A program made the position numbers and the translations under genes. The notes below the pieces were generated by a model. That model was not told the origin of the DNA and searched no databases. It saw only the letters and a program-made list of their open reading frames with translations. 44,197 nt of DNA from a virus: positions 1 through 44,197 of the IMG/VR virus record IMGVR_UViG_3300012920_008698, one strand, 5' to 3'. Position 1 is the first letter of the stretch. Each line of letters starts with the position of its first letter. Positions 1-9,500 of this stretch are shown here, one piece after another.

Positions 1-2
1 TA

Positions 3-476
3 TTTGAAAATCATCCTGAACTTGTGGAAGACGAGTACTTTAGTCCTCACAGTACTGCAGTTATTTCAATCCCACAAAAGGCGCCTGAAAATGCAATCAT
101 GAGAACTGAATCAGCACTTCAATTGCTTCGAAGAGTGAAGAAAGTCACAGACGAATGGGTTAAACCTGGTTTTCGAAAAGGTCAAAACACCCATAATATT
201 TCCGCCACCGTTTCTATTAAAGATGCTGAGTGGGTTGATGTGGGAGAGTGGATGTGGGAAAACAGAGAAAGTTATAATGGACTTTCTGTTTTGCCGTTTG
301 ACGGGGGAACTTACACACAAGCACCATTTGAAGATTGCTCTAAGGAAACTTATGAAGCGATGATGAATTCGTTAACAAGTATCGACTTAACACAAGTTGT
401 AGAGGAAGAAGACAACACAGACCTTAAGGGAGAAGTTGCTTGTGCTGGAGGTTCCTGTGAGGTTAAATTTGTATGA
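3..476 (+). CDS. nrdJ: Class II (adenosylcobalamin-dependent) ribonucleotide reductase, C-terminal part
   Basis: This is the 3' end of a gene entering from the left edge: the frame is open from base 3. The residues match the C-terminal part of monomeric B12-dependent ribonucleoside-triphosphate reductases, with the NTHNISATVSI strand, a VGEWMWENRESYNGLSVLP block and a GGTYTQAPFE block. The tail carries CAGGSC, a C-x4-C pair four residues from the end. In this family such a pair re-reduces the active-site disulfide through thioredoxin or glutaredoxin, and a glutaredoxin is encoded at 19285. The enzyme makes deoxynucleotides for phage replication. Its stop overlaps the iscU start by 4 nt, so translation is probably coupled. 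The catalytic cysteines and cobalamin site lie outside the window. Confidence 0.88.
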   Translation, partial: FENHPELVEDEYFSPHSTAVISIPQKAPENAIMRTESALQLLRRVKKVTDEWVKPGFRKGQNTHNISATVSIKDAEWVDVGEWMWENRESYNGLSVLPFDGGTYTQAPFEDCSKETYEAMMNSLTSIDLTQVVEEEDNTDLKGEVACAGGSCEVKFV

Positions 477-862
477 GTTATTCCAAACAGGTAATAGATC
501 ATTTTGAAAACCCAAGAAATGTGGGATCACTAGATAAGGGTGATAATTCTGTGGGCACCGGCATTGTCGGTGCTCCTGCCTGTGGGGATGTTATGAAACT
601 ACAAATTAAAGTTGATGACAGTGGAAAAATCGAAGATGCAAAATTTAAAACTTACGGATGCGGTTCTGCTATTGCCTCATCTTCTTTGATCACAGAGTGG
701 TTAAAAGGTAAGACTTTGGACGAAGCAAAACAAATTAAAAACAAAGAAATTGCAGACTATCTTTCTCTTCCGCCAGTAAAAATTCACTGTTCTGTTCTGG
801 CGGAAGATGCAATTAGATCTGCTATAAAGGATTATAAGAATAAAAATGATATCTCTAACTGA
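473..862 (+). CDS. iscU: Iron-sulfur cluster scaffold protein IscU
   Basis: This full-length 129-residue IscU is collinear with proteobacterial IscU. All cluster ligands are present: Cys37 in GAPACGD, Asp39, Cys63 in TYGCGSA, and His105-Cys106. The LPPVKIHC segment (residues 99-106) keeps the LPPVK motif that the HscA chaperone reads in cellular IscU. IscU builds [2Fe-2S] clusters from sulfur supplied by IscS and passes them to carriers. No iscS, hscA or hscB lies nearby, so the protein presumably plugs into the host machinery. It lies between nrdJ (4-nt overlap) and iscA (17-nt overlap). It is a metabolic gene probably acquired from a proteobacterium. Confidence 0.95.
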   Translation: MSYSKQVIDHFENPRNVGSLDKGDNSVGTGIVGAPACGDVMKLQIKVDDSGKIEDAKFKTYGCGSAIASSSLITEWLKGKTLDEAKQIKNKEIADYLSLPPVKIHCSVLAEDAIRSAIKDYKNKNDISN

Positions 863-1160
863 GTCTGCTGCTCGTAAAATGAAATCTTTACTTAGCGCCA
901 AGAAAGAAACGGGAGTTCGTGCTGCTGTTCAGGGCGGTGGTTGCTCTGGATTTACTTACAAACTGTTGTTTGATGACAAAAATGATAGAGACCGAGTAAT
1001 AACAGACATGGGGGTTGAGATATATGTTGATCCTAAAAGTTATTTATATTTAATGGGAACTCAAATAGATTTTGTTGATGAGTTAAATCAATCTGGATTT
1101 AGATTTGTAAATCCTAACGCAAAAAGAACTTGCGGATGTGGAGAGAGTTTTTCAATATAA
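846..1160 (+). CDS. iscA: A-type iron-sulfur carrier protein IscA/ErpA-like
   Basis: This 104-residue HesB/IscA family protein has the three expected cysteines: Cys33 in GGGCSGFTY and Cys96/Cys98 in the C-terminal TCGCGESF. A-type carriers take Fe-S clusters from IscU and deliver them to apo-enzymes. The start ATG lies inside the end of iscU, so the two are translationally coupled and likely act as a pair. Whether it is closer to IscA, ErpA or SufA cannot be settled by eye. The operon pauses after it, with a promoter-like sequence in the 70-nt gap downstream. Confidence 0.9.
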   Translation: MISLTESAARKMKSLLSAKKETGVRAAVQGGGCSGFTYKLLFDDKNDRDRVITDMGVEIYVDPKSYLYLMGTQIDFVDELNQSGFRFVNPNAKRTCGCGESFSI

Positions 1161-1173
1161 TGTGTAAAAATAC

Positions 1174-1202
1174 TTGCATTAATTGATATAATTTAGTACT
1201 AT
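1174..1202 (+). promoter_or_regulatory. Candidate sigma70-type promoter
   Basis: TTGCAT (1174-1179) and TACTAT (1197-1202) are separated by 17 bp in the iscA-1230 gap. A Shine-Dalgarno AAAGGAG and an ATG follow. The hexamers are imperfect, so this is a moderate call. Confidence 0.4.
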
Positions 1203-1229
1203 TATAAAACCAATAGAAAAGGAGTTATT

Positions 1230-1502
1230 ATGTTTGGTGATGAAAAAGACAATCTTTTAACTAAAGATGAACATATTGTAAATTTTATGAAAGCATTTGT
1301 TGCTATTGAAGAAGAAATGAAACCATTAAAGGAGCACCTCAAGGATTTGCGAGCAAGTTATCATGAAAATGATTGGTTATCAAAAGAAGATATGAGGATG
1401 GCGGTTAAAGTGTATAGAATGCTCAAGCAGGGAGATGATCTGGAAATGATTACAGATTACTTTAATCATCTAAAGCATAATTTTGGAGGCGCAGATGATT
1501 AG
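1230..1502 (+). CDS. Small helical protein, possibly GapR-like (DUF2312)
   Basis: This 90-residue, strongly helical and charged protein has a good AAAGGAG site before the ATG. The centre, with IEEEMKPLKEHLKDLR followed by a short turn and a second basic helix, resembles the layout of GapR/DUF2312 nucleoid proteins. Those have an E-rich first helix with LEEE..I...IKD and then a K/R-rich helix, and they bind overtwisted DNA. The similarity is only by pattern and identity is low, so a generic coiled-coil phage protein is equally possible. It overlaps the GroES-like gene by 8 nt. Confidence 0.45.
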   Translation: MFGDEKDNLLTKDEHIVNFMKAFVAIEEEMKPLKEHLKDLRASYHENDWLSKEDMRMAVKVYRMLKQGDDLEMITDYFNHLKHNFGGADD

Positions 1503-1818
1503 GATCGAGGGCCTTCGCCCTGTCAACAGACATCTGACAATTGTCCCTCACTTCAGAGAAGCAAAGGAAAGCACAGATGTGTTATTGCCAGATGATTACA
1601 AAGAGCAGGAATCTCGATACATTCGAGCAACGGTTATTGATGTATCTGGTGATTGTGCTGATGATTTTCGCCAACTAAAGTATAGTGGCGAAAAGAATGA
1701 AATCATAGTTCAGAGATCTATGATTGAAGAGGTGGACATCGACGACAGAACTCACTACATGATTTTAGAGAATTATGTGATGGGCATTTATAGGAGACCA
1801 ATTTTGAATGAACGTTGA
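1495..1818 (+). CDS. GroES/gp31-like cochaperonin
   Basis: This is a 107-residue protein starting at ATG 1495, preceded by GGAGG with 5-nt spacing; an in-frame TTG at 1483 is less likely. The pattern fits the GroES beta-barrel: an N-terminal strand RPVNRHLTIVPHF, a flexible loop ending in VLLPDDYKEQES (the position of the GroES mobile loop that docks on GroEL), then a strand RATVIDVSGDC and a C-terminal strand. The length matches T4 gp31 and cellular GroES. A groEL gene at 16716 in the same genome supports the call. A phage cochaperonin can customise the folding chamber for phage proteins. The assignment is by pattern, not close identity. Confidence 0.62.
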   Translation: MIRIEGLRPVNRHLTIVPHFREAKESTDVLLPDDYKEQESRYIRATVIDVSGDCADDFRQLKYSGEKNEIIVQRSMIEEVDIDDRTHYMILENYVMGIYRRPILNER

Positions 1819-2518
1819 TTTATTTGGAGATGGTTACGGTTCGGTGCAGTATGTTTCTCATATGGGATCGGACCTTTCAGTTGTTAACGCTGCAAGGGTC
1901 TCGTTTGGAGCAGAAAAGTCAGAGGTTGACGAGACTGATAAAAAACTCATTAATTATTTGATGAAGCACAATCACTCTTCACCTTTTGAGCACTGTATGA
2001 TAACCATGAAGTTTGTGGTGCCTTTGTTTATTAGGAGTCAGCATCACAGGCATCGAACATGGGCTTATAATGAAATATCAAGAAGATACACTAGTGTAGA
2101 TGTAAAGTTTTATGAACCTACAAAGTTCCGACAGCAACACTCTAGCAACCGTCAGGCAAGCACGGATGAATTAATTAATCCTATTGTTGAGTATAACACA
2201 GCAGGGTTTCCAATATCGACAAATGCTAGTGAACTAGTTAAAATGCATAATTCAAGTAGTTTAAAGTTGTTCGAAAAACTTTTAAAGGCAGGTGTCTGTC
2301 GAGAGCAGGCAAGAGGTGTTTTGCCTCAGAATTTATATACTCAATATTTTGGAACAGTAAGTCTACACAATTTATTAAAGTTTATCTCTTTGCGTATTCA
2401 TGAAGGAGCGCAATGGGAAATTCAACAAGTAGCGAAAGCGTGCTTGAAGATAGCAAGAGAACACTTTCCTCATTCAGTAGATTCTTATATTCAAAAAAAT
2501 AAATTGGAGATCCTGTAG
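1808..2518 (+). CDS. thyX: Flavin-dependent thymidylate synthase ThyX
   Basis: This 236-residue protein carries the ThyX signature RHR-x7-S at residues 81-91 (RHRTWAYNEIS) followed by RRY, which bind FAD and dUMP. HNHSSPFEH (residues 54-62) is the other conserved block. ThyX methylates dUMP to dTMP using methylene-tetrahydrofolate and reduced FAD without producing dihydrofolate. With dUTPase at 10988 and the reductase at the left edge it completes a dTMP supply route. It starts inside the preceding cochaperonin gene, and its stop codon shares a base with the next GTG start. Confidence 0.95.
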   Translation: MNVDLFGDGYGSVQYVSHMGSDLSVVNAARVSFGAEKSEVDETDKKLINYLMKHNHSSPFEHCMITMKFVVPLFIRSQHHRHRTWAYNEISRRYTSVDVKFYEPTKFRQQHSSNRQASTDELINPIVEYNTAGFPISTNASELVKMHNSSSLKLFEKLLKAGVCREQARGVLPQNLYTQYFGTVSLHNLLKFISLRIHEGAQWEIQQVAKACLKIAREHFPHSVDSYIQKNKLEIL

Positions 2519-2994
2519 TGGGGATCCTTCTTTCTATATGTCTGATGTTTGGTCAGCATTACGGTCTTTCGAATTACCAAAAGCGTAATGTATGTAAATA
2601 TGAGAACTTAATTGAGAAAGAAGCAAATAAAAACAATATAGATCCAAAACTATTTGCTGCTGTCATCTACGTCGAGAGCAGTTTTCGCACCAACGTTGTA
2701 AGTTCGGCCGGCGCTTGTGGTTTAACGCAAGTTGTTCCCAAATGGACTGGAGGACAAGAAACGGGTGGTATTAAATATACGTGCGAACAGTTGAAGAATC
2801 CAGTAACTTCGATTAAGGTTGGTGCTAAAATTTTGGGATATGTTACAAAACATTATGTTGGCGGAAATATTGAAAAAGGGTTGTGTTTTTATAATGCAGG
2901 CACAAAATGCATTACAAGAAAAGGATTTTACAAAAGGTTATATTATGTTAAAAAAGTTATGGATGTTTATTCTACCATCTCTGATGGTTGTTAG
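2518..2994 (+). CDS. Lytic transglycosylase (SLT/GH23 domain), probably secreted or anchored
   Basis: This 158-residue protein starts at GTG 2518, with GGAGA about 8 nt upstream. A short hydrophobic N-terminus (GILLSICLMF) suggests export or anchoring. The soluble lytic transglycosylase motifs follow in order: the catalytic Glu53 in AAVIYVESSF, GACGLTQVVP, and CFYNAG near the C-terminus. These enzymes cleave the MurNAc-GlcNAc bond with anhydro-MurNAc formation. In a phage this serves host lysis or local wall digestion at DNA entry. It sits in a nucleotide-metabolism operon, not beside an obvious holin, which is unusual for a lysis gene. The next gene begins inside its 3' end. Confidence 0.82.
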   Translation: MGILLSICLMFGQHYGLSNYQKRNVCKYENLIEKEANKNNIDPKLFAAVIYVESSFRTNVVSSAGACGLTQVVPKWTGGQETGGIKYTCEQLKNPVTSIKVGAKILGYVTKHYVGGNIEKGLCFYNAGTKCITRKGFYKRLYYVKKVMDVYSTISDGC

Positions 2995-4993
2995 CGCTTG
3001 TTCTGATTCTACCGTAAGTCAAAGTTTGGATGCGACTGGAGTTCGTGCCATATACGATTCCACTGTAGACGCATCGCCCGATGTTTACACTATAGATTTT
3101 ACTTTTCCAGATGCATATGTTGATCCATGTTTAAGTGCAACTAGTTCTAGTGATATTTTTTGTGATTGTCAACCGCAGTGTTGTCAGATCCAACAATGGT
3201 ATTGCCCACCCTCTGGACTTGGTGTCAATGCTCTAGATGTTGTTATGAATATATGTGATGAAGAGTTCGAACCTTGCGATAGGTCTAATAATTTTAATTG
3301 TCCACCACCACAAGTTCTTTCACAGGGGTCTTGCCGATCTGTGTTAGAATGTCCTCCAAACTTGAATAACGATATAACAATAACGGTAAGGTGCGAGATA
3401 GAAGGCGTTGAGGGCACTCAGAGGATTTTATGTTCCAAAGGTAATATAGAGTATGGAGAGTGCGTGACCTGTACTCCATCAGAAGAAAGATGTAATTATA
3501 GTGATGATGATTGCGACGGAATCACCGACGAGGATCAGAGAAATGCATGTGACGAGTGCGGACCAGTGCCAAGCGAAGAGTGCAATAATGTAGATGACGA
3601 TTGTGACGGGTTAACAGATGAAGAACTAATACAAGAGTGTGCTACGCCTTGTGAGGTTGGTATAGAAATTTGCGACAACGGTAACTGGATATCTTGTACT
3701 GCAAGGCAACCTATAGATGAGGTTTGTGATGGCGAGGACAACGATTGTGATAGTCGAGTTGATGAAGAGTTAAGTTGCCTGTGTGATGTTGAAGATGTTG
3801 GTAACTTGCAACCATGTAGCGAACCGCCTCTCCGTTGCGGTCAAGGGTTTAAAATGTGTGACTGCGTGGATGAAGAGTGCACAGAACTTAGGATGACTGA
3901 TTGTTTGGCGTTTTGTAATTATTTTCCACAAGAAGAAGAGTGTGATCCGACATTAGGCATGGCGGTTATGTTAGAACAGTGTAACGCTTTTGACGAAGAC
4001 TGCGATGATCTACTCGATGAAAATCTGAGTCAACCGTGCTATTCTGCAGATCCTGATACGTTGGGAGTTGGAGTCTGTTCGCCTGGACTAGTTGAATGTA
4101 ACATGGGTGCATGGGGTTCTGAAAGAGATGGCGTTTTCGTGCCTGGGTTTTGTCAGGGGGAGATAACTCCAAGTGCTGAAATTTGTGATGGAGCAGACAA
4201 TGATTGCGATGGTGAAGTAGATTATGGTGAGCAAATAAGGGACACTGATATCTTGTTTATTGTTGACTGGTCTGGTTCTATGGATGATGAAATTGCTGCT
4301 GTAAGAGTGGCACTAAACCAGTTTGCTCAACAGTTTGCAGCAGAGGAAGCGCTCCAGTGGGGTTTGGTTATTGGACCAAAAGAATTTCCTGGCAATTCAA
4401 CTGAGTGGTTAGTTAAAGTTACAGATATTATGCCCTTTGAACAATTTTTGCAAAACTTTGCCGCACTTGGGAGCGAAGGCATGGACACAGGCAGTGAAAT
4501 GCTACGTGATGCATTATACATGTCAATTCAAAATATATCTGCGAGCGCCAACTTTGATGTTTCTATGTCAGAGTGGACTATGAGTACTGACTCCAACCCA
4601 GAAAAAGAGAATTTCAATATTACATGGCGCCCTAACGCTGATAGGATAATTATACTCTTTTCGGATGAAGAACCTCAATCTTTTCTTAATCCTCGCATAG
4701 ACAATGATGTTCTGATTGAAACACTGAGAGGTTCAATTCGATTAAAATTTTATGCATTTGTTGATGCCGGCCGAGATGGTGACTTGTGGGAGGACATTAT
4801 CGCATCCGGACAGGGGCAGAGGTTTGAGTTAACTTCGGATCCGAATGATATGTATAACGACCTTATGTCAATAATTGATGAAGCATGTCTTCCACCTGGT
4901 CAGCAAATGGGTGAAAACAGAAACCAACGTGATGATTTTGCACCAGCGTCCCATTTTCACAGATATGACTATAGAAATAGGGTTTGCATTTGA
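2945..4993 (+). CDS. Lipoprotein with MopE-like Cys/Asp repeats and a C-terminal von Willebrand A domain
   Basis: I place the start at ATG 2945, giving 682 residues, because it opens a clean lipoprotein signal: MLKK, a hydrophobic core and VSAC with Cys19. The open frame upstream overlaps the transglycosylase. Residues 183-425 hold at least five degenerate repeats of the form C-x4-DDDCDG-x-x-DE (CNYSDDDCDG, CNNVDDDCDG, CDGEDNDCDS, CNAFDEDCDD, CDGADNDCDG). This resembles the MopE putative metal-binding repeat of secreted deltaproteobacterial proteins. A VWA domain follows from about residue 435 with the MIDAS motif DWSGS (Asp441). The predicted product is a surface or periplasmic, Ca2+-dependent, disulfide-rich adhesion-type lipoprotein. 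Its phage role is unknown: envelope remodelling, superinfection exclusion or a virion-carried adhesin are possible. Confidence 0.78.
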   Translation: MLKKLWMFILPSLMVVSACSDSTVSQSLDATGVRAIYDSTVDASPDVYTIDFTFPDAYVDPCLSATSSSDIFCDCQPQCCQIQQWYCPPSGLGVNALDVVMNICDEEFEPCDRSNNFNCPPPQVLSQGSCRSVLECPPNLNNDITITVRCEIEGVEGTQRILCSKGNIEYGECVTCTPSEERCNYSDDDCDGITDEDQRNACDECGPVPSEECNNVDDDCDGLTDEELIQECATPCEVGIEICDNGNWISCTARQPIDEVCDGEDNDCDSRVDEELSCLCDVEDVGNLQPCSEPPLRCGQGFKMCDCVDEECTELRMTDCLAFCNYFPQEEECDPTLGMAVMLEQCNAFDEDCDDLLDENLSQPCYSADPDTLGVGVCSPGLVECNMGAWGSERDGVFVPGFCQGEITPSAEICDGADNDCDGEVDYGEQIRDTDILFIVDWSGSMDDEIAAVRVALNQFAQQFAAEEALQWGLVIGPKEFPGNSTEWLVKVTDIMPFEQFLQNFAALGSEGMDTGSEMLRDALYMSIQNISASANFDVSMSEWTMSTDSNPEKENFNITWRPNADRIIILFSDEEPQSFLNPRIDNDVLIETLRGSIRLKFYAFVDAGRDGDLWEDIIASGQGQRFELTSDPNDMYNDLMSIIDEACLPPGQQMGENRNQRDDFAPASHFHRYDYRNRVCI

Positions 4994-5760
4994 AGTGCAA
5001 TCAACTAATTGTTGGTCACTGTATCGAGTCACTAGTGAAGAGTTATTCTGAAAATAAAAAAATAATTCTTACTAGTTTTGATGCTCCGTGTTTTGTCGAC
5101 GATTTTGAGACTCCATTGCTAATCGAAGGTCAGAGTTTTGCAAATGTATCTGATGCTTGGAGTATCTTGCGGTTTCTTTTATCTATGCGTGGTTTAATTG
5201 TTAACCCCAAAGATCTGTTCTCACTAAGGGTGGAGTCTACCAGTCTATTTTTTAACAACAAAAAAATTGATTTTAAAAAATGTCACCTATTTCCAAACGC
5301 AAAAACAAAAGTAGATTTAGAAATAAAGACAATTTTGAATGAAGAAACTTATAGGGTTATCGATATCTTGAGATTACCTTTTTGTAGCGTGAACAATTTG
5401 AAGAAGATGTCAATACCTGGTACTTTTATTGATGAAGTTAAATTTTATGGTAAGAAGAGGATTGTTTGTATTTCAAAGTTGACAAAAAATCAGTTGAATA
5501 GTTTTGACTATTCTGATACAATGTCTAGGATATACACAGAAAAGGAATTGCTTAAACAAACTGAACTTATAAGACCATTAATATCACCAACCCGAGGTAT
5601 GAGAAAACCGAAACCGGTTGTATTAGATAGAATTGTACTTCCCCTTGAAGAAGTTGTGTATACTAGCACTAAAAGAATAAAATACTATGAGCGTACAGAC
5701 AGAGACAACATTATCAAAACATATCGCAGGAATAATACCGGTTGCGAAATCACAAACTGA
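4990..5760 (+). CDS. Hypothetical protein paired with a nucleotidyltransferase-like gene
   Basis: The product has about 256 residues and I do not recognise the family. The frame opens with TTG codons at 4984 and 4990; the latter forms a TTGA overlap with the preceding stop, a coupling geometry used elsewhere here. It is a mixed alpha/beta, lysine-rich protein without signal peptide or membrane segment. The segment SRIYTEKELLKQTELIRPLI and the basic tail KTYRRNN may bind nucleic acid, but this is a guess. It overlaps the next gene by about 74 nt, which suggests a conserved gene pair. Confidence 0.6.
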   Translation: MKCNQLIVGHCIESLVKSYSENKKIILTSFDAPCFVDDFETPLLIEGQSFANVSDAWSILRFLLSMRGLIVNPKDLFSLRVESTSLFFNNKKIDFKKCHLFPNAKTKVDLEIKTILNEETYRVIDILRLPFCSVNNLKKMSIPGTFIDEVKFYGKKRIVCISKLTKNQLNSFDYSDTMSRIYTEKELLKQTELIRPLISPTRGMRKPKPVVLDRIVLPLEEVVYTSTKRIKYYERTDRDNIIKTYRRNNTGCEITN

Positions 5761-6508
5761 TATAGACCTTTTGCTACACCATTCTGTTTTACCGATTGCA
5801 AATAGTTTTTACAACATACAAAGATCTATCGTCGAGTGTGCATATGTTGGTTGCAACACTATATGGATTGTTTGTGAAGATTCTTATGCACCACTTATTA
5901 AAAAGATATGTGGAGACTTTGTGATAAATATGCATGACTATGAGAGGTCTAAACATTCAAAGTATCCAAAAGATAACAGGAGGACAATACCAATTTTTTA
6001 TACACCACTGTCGTTTAAGCATAGAGATAAAAAAGGAATAGGCGTGTCGGTATTGGACGGTGTAATGGCAAGTTTTCATGTGAGTAGCAAAATATCAAAG
6101 TGGGTTGTACCATACAAGTATTACATTGCTTCTCCGTATGGTGTGTATAATCCAGAAGTAAGACGTTCTGTCGTAAAATCTTTCGAGAATTTTTTTCTAG
6201 AACACGACGGCAGGACTGCTTTGGATGGGGAGAACCTGGGTTTTAGTCTTGGCATAAAAGAGGTTAAACATTGTTCTTACCTGTATAAAAAAATGAGCGC
6301 AAATTCTATTTTTACTCTTGACAAAATCTTAGATAATGATATAGTAAAGAACAATGTAAAAACTACAAATATTGATAAATATTATAATATTGAAAACTGG
6401 TCTGGATACCAACAAATGTGGAAAGATCCTTTGGAGATACATCCAAAGTATAAGTTTTGTTTTGACGCAGCGTTTAAATCACAAGAAAGGAAACTAAGTG
6501 AATACTGA
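5687..6508 (+). CDS. Putative nucleotidyltransferase-fold protein
   Basis: This 273-residue protein has the shape of a sugar-nucleotidyltransferase N-terminus: IIPVAKSQTD (usually IIPAAG...), then LHHSVLPIANSFYNIQRSI, where cellular enzymes have HK..LPI..KPLI..I, and VGCNTIWIVCED as the beta-strand after the helix. The canonical glycine-rich G-x-G-x-R loop is not obvious, so NTP binding may be altered or lost. It overlaps the previous gene by 74 nt and dnaE by 11 nt. The family and activity are uncertain; a degenerate cytidylyl- or guanylyltransferase is the best guess. Confidence 0.55.
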   Translation: MSVQTETTLSKHIAGIIPVAKSQTDIDLLLHHSVLPIANSFYNIQRSIVECAYVGCNTIWIVCEDSYAPLIKKICGDFVINMHDYERSKHSKYPKDNRRTIPIFYTPLSFKHRDKKGIGVSVLDGVMASFHVSSKISKWVVPYKYYIASPYGVYNPEVRRSVVKSFENFFLEHDGRTALDGENLGFSLGIKEVKHCSYLYKKMSANSIFTLDKILDNDIVKNNVKTTNIDKYYNIENWSGYQQMWKDPLEIHPKYKFCFDAAFKSQERKLSEY

Positions 6509-9500
6509 ACAACAAAGAGAAGCACCGCAAATCCCATTCGTAGGTTTGCATGCGCATTCTGTAGCAGGGTCTATTTTTGATGCGCTAGGTTATCCCCAAC
6601 AGCATATGGATTATGCATATGAAAACGGCATGGATGCACTCGCACTTACCGATCATGGTAATGCAAATGGATTAGCATATCAGGTTATTCATGCTAAGAA
6701 GATGAAAGAACAAGGACGAGACTTTAAACCAATTTTTGGTTGTGAAGCATACTTCGTTCCAAGCATTGCAAATTGGAAAAAAGATTACGATAAAGCAAGG
6801 GAAGAGGCGAAGAACAAGAAGCAACTTGAGTCTATGCAATCTGGCACAACCGTTGAGCAGGAGGGTGCTTCTAAGAAAAAGAAGTCGATTCTCAACAGAA
6901 GAAGTCATATGATACTTTTGGCACAAAACCAGGTGGGGTTGCAGAATATCTACAAGATGATATCAAAATCATACACGGGTGATAACTTCTATCGGTACCC
7001 GAGAATCGATTACGCAATGCTAAAAAAGCATAGCGAGGGTGTTATTGCAGCATCTGCATGTCTTGGTGGAGTTTATGCTGGAGATTACTGGCAAAACAGA
7101 GATGAAGGTGAAGACGCTGTCTTGGATGCTATGCGCAAGACAACCCAGAAAATGCAATCGATATTTGGTGATCGATGGTATGGGGAATTGCAATGGAACA
7201 GCGTACCAGAACAACATACACTGAATCAGTTTATCATTCAAATGCATTACGAATTCGGAATCGAACTTATTTCCACTGCTGATTCACACTACTATTCACC
7301 TGATGCGTGGAAGGATCGTGAATTATACAAGAGACTTGGTTTCCTTGGTCGCAAAGTTGAATGGTTAAGCGAAGAATTACCTGTAGATGTTGAGGAAATT
7401 GGATATGAACTGTATCCCAAAAACGGCGACCAAATGTGGCAAAGTTACAAAAAATATTCGAAAGAATGTGGCGTTGAGTATGATGATGAACTTATTAAAA
7501 AATCAATCTCTAGAACATATGAAATAGCGCACGAAAGAATAGAAACGTTTTTGCCCGATAACGAAGTGCGACTTCCTGACTTTGTTGTGCCCGATGGTAA
7601 ATCTGCCGGTCAAGCATTGGCAGTTCTTTGTGTCGCAGGTGCCAAAGAAAAGGGATTTGCAGATAAACCTGAATACATTGAAAGGTTAAAGTATGAAGTA
7701 AATGTAATTGAGGACAGAGGGTTTAGTAAATACTTTTTAACAATGAAGAAGATAGCGGAAGAGGCGACGAGAATGCAACTTACAGGCGCAGGACGGGGTT
7801 CTGCCGCCGGTTCTTTAGTTGCTTATGCCTTGGGTATTACTCAGATTGATCCGATCCGTTACGGACTGCAATTTGAGCGTTTTTTGACAAAAGGAGGGTC
7901 TGGATATCCTGATATTGATTATGATGTTTCTGATCCCATGGTTCTCAAGGAACACCTTATTGATGAGTGGGGTGACGATGTTGTAGTGCCGATCACAAAT
8001 TGGAATACATTGCAGTTGCGTTCTTTGATTAAAGATATATCAAAATATTATAAGATACCTTTTAACGAAGTTAATTCTGTAACGAACAAAATGGTATATG
8101 AGGCAACTCCTCTGGCAAAGAAAGCACATGGCATAACCGCAGGTGTTTATAATCCTACGTTTGAAGAGTTGATGCAGTATTCCGAATCACTTCAGAAATT
8201 TTTAAATAAATACCCTGATGTTAGAACTCATGTTAACGCTTTGTATGGACAGACGAGGTCTGCATCTCGTCACGCCGGCGGCGTAGTGATAGGGGAAAAT
8301 TTAAATCAGTGGATGCCACTAATTAATTCTGGAGGCGTAAGACAAACTCCGTGGTCAGAAGGTCAAAACGTAAGACACCTTGAACCAATGGGTTTTATTA
8401 AGTTTGATATACTTGGGTTGGCATCATTAAGAATGATGGAAGACGCAATTAGGCATATCCTCATTCGATATGAGGGCGTGGAGAATCCTTCATTTGAAGA
8501 TATTAGGCGATTTTATGAAATGAACTTGCACCCAGAGAGGATTGATCTTAACGATAAGGAGGTTTGGCAGAATGTATTTCATGAAGGAAGGTGGGCAGGG
8601 ATATTCCAGTTTACAGAAGGTGGAGCACAGTCTTTTTGCAAGAATGCTAAACCGGACAATATTACAGACCTTGCTGCCATTACTTCTATATATCGCCCTG
8701 GTCCATTGTCTGCTGGGGTTGACAAGATGTACATCGGCGCTAAAGAAAATCCTGATGAGGTAGACTATCTTAACAGTTATGTTAAGGATATAACCCAAGA
8801 GACATATGGGTTTCTCATCTTTCAGGAGCAGATTGCCATGCTTGCTCATAAGTTAGGCAAAAACCTATCTCTTGATGAAGGAAATAAGTTGCGAAAACTA
8901 TTGACCAAAAAAGGGACTGGTTCTGCTCAAGTTGAGATGGATAAAATTTATGATAAGTTTAGGCGTGGATGCCTTGAAAAGGGGATGAAAGAATATGAAG
9001 CAAAGCAATTGTGGGAAAAGTTTGAGTATTTTTCAGGGTATGGCTTTAATAAGTCTCATGCTGTATCCTACTGTGTTCTATCTTACCAGTGTGCTTATCT
9101 ACTTAATTATTACCCTGAATGTTGGTTAGCAGCGTTCTTGGATAAAGAACCAGATAAGAGGAAAGAAAGAGCGATAAACGTTGCAAAGTCTTACGGTTAT
9201 CAAATAGAACCATTAAATGTTAACACGTCAGGTGTAAGGTGGGAGATAAGTAAAGATGGTAAGACACTCATACAACCACTATCTTCTATAAAGGGATTGG
9301 GTATGACTGCAATTGAGCAGATAATGAACAACAGACCTTTTGAAAAAGTAGAAGACTTTCTTTTTAACGAAAACATTGTATATTCAAAACTTAATAAAAA
9401 AGCAGTGTCTGCCCTTTGCCTAAGTCAAGCACTTAATTGTCTTGTGGATGAAAGATTTTCAGGACTTAAGCATTTTTGGTCTGCCGTTGCGGTTGAAAGA

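Noticed and set aside
2819-2944. Longer start for the MopE/VWA lipoprotein
   Set aside because: The extension overlaps the transglycosylase and would bury the lipoprotein signal; ATG 2945 opens a perfect lipobox signal.
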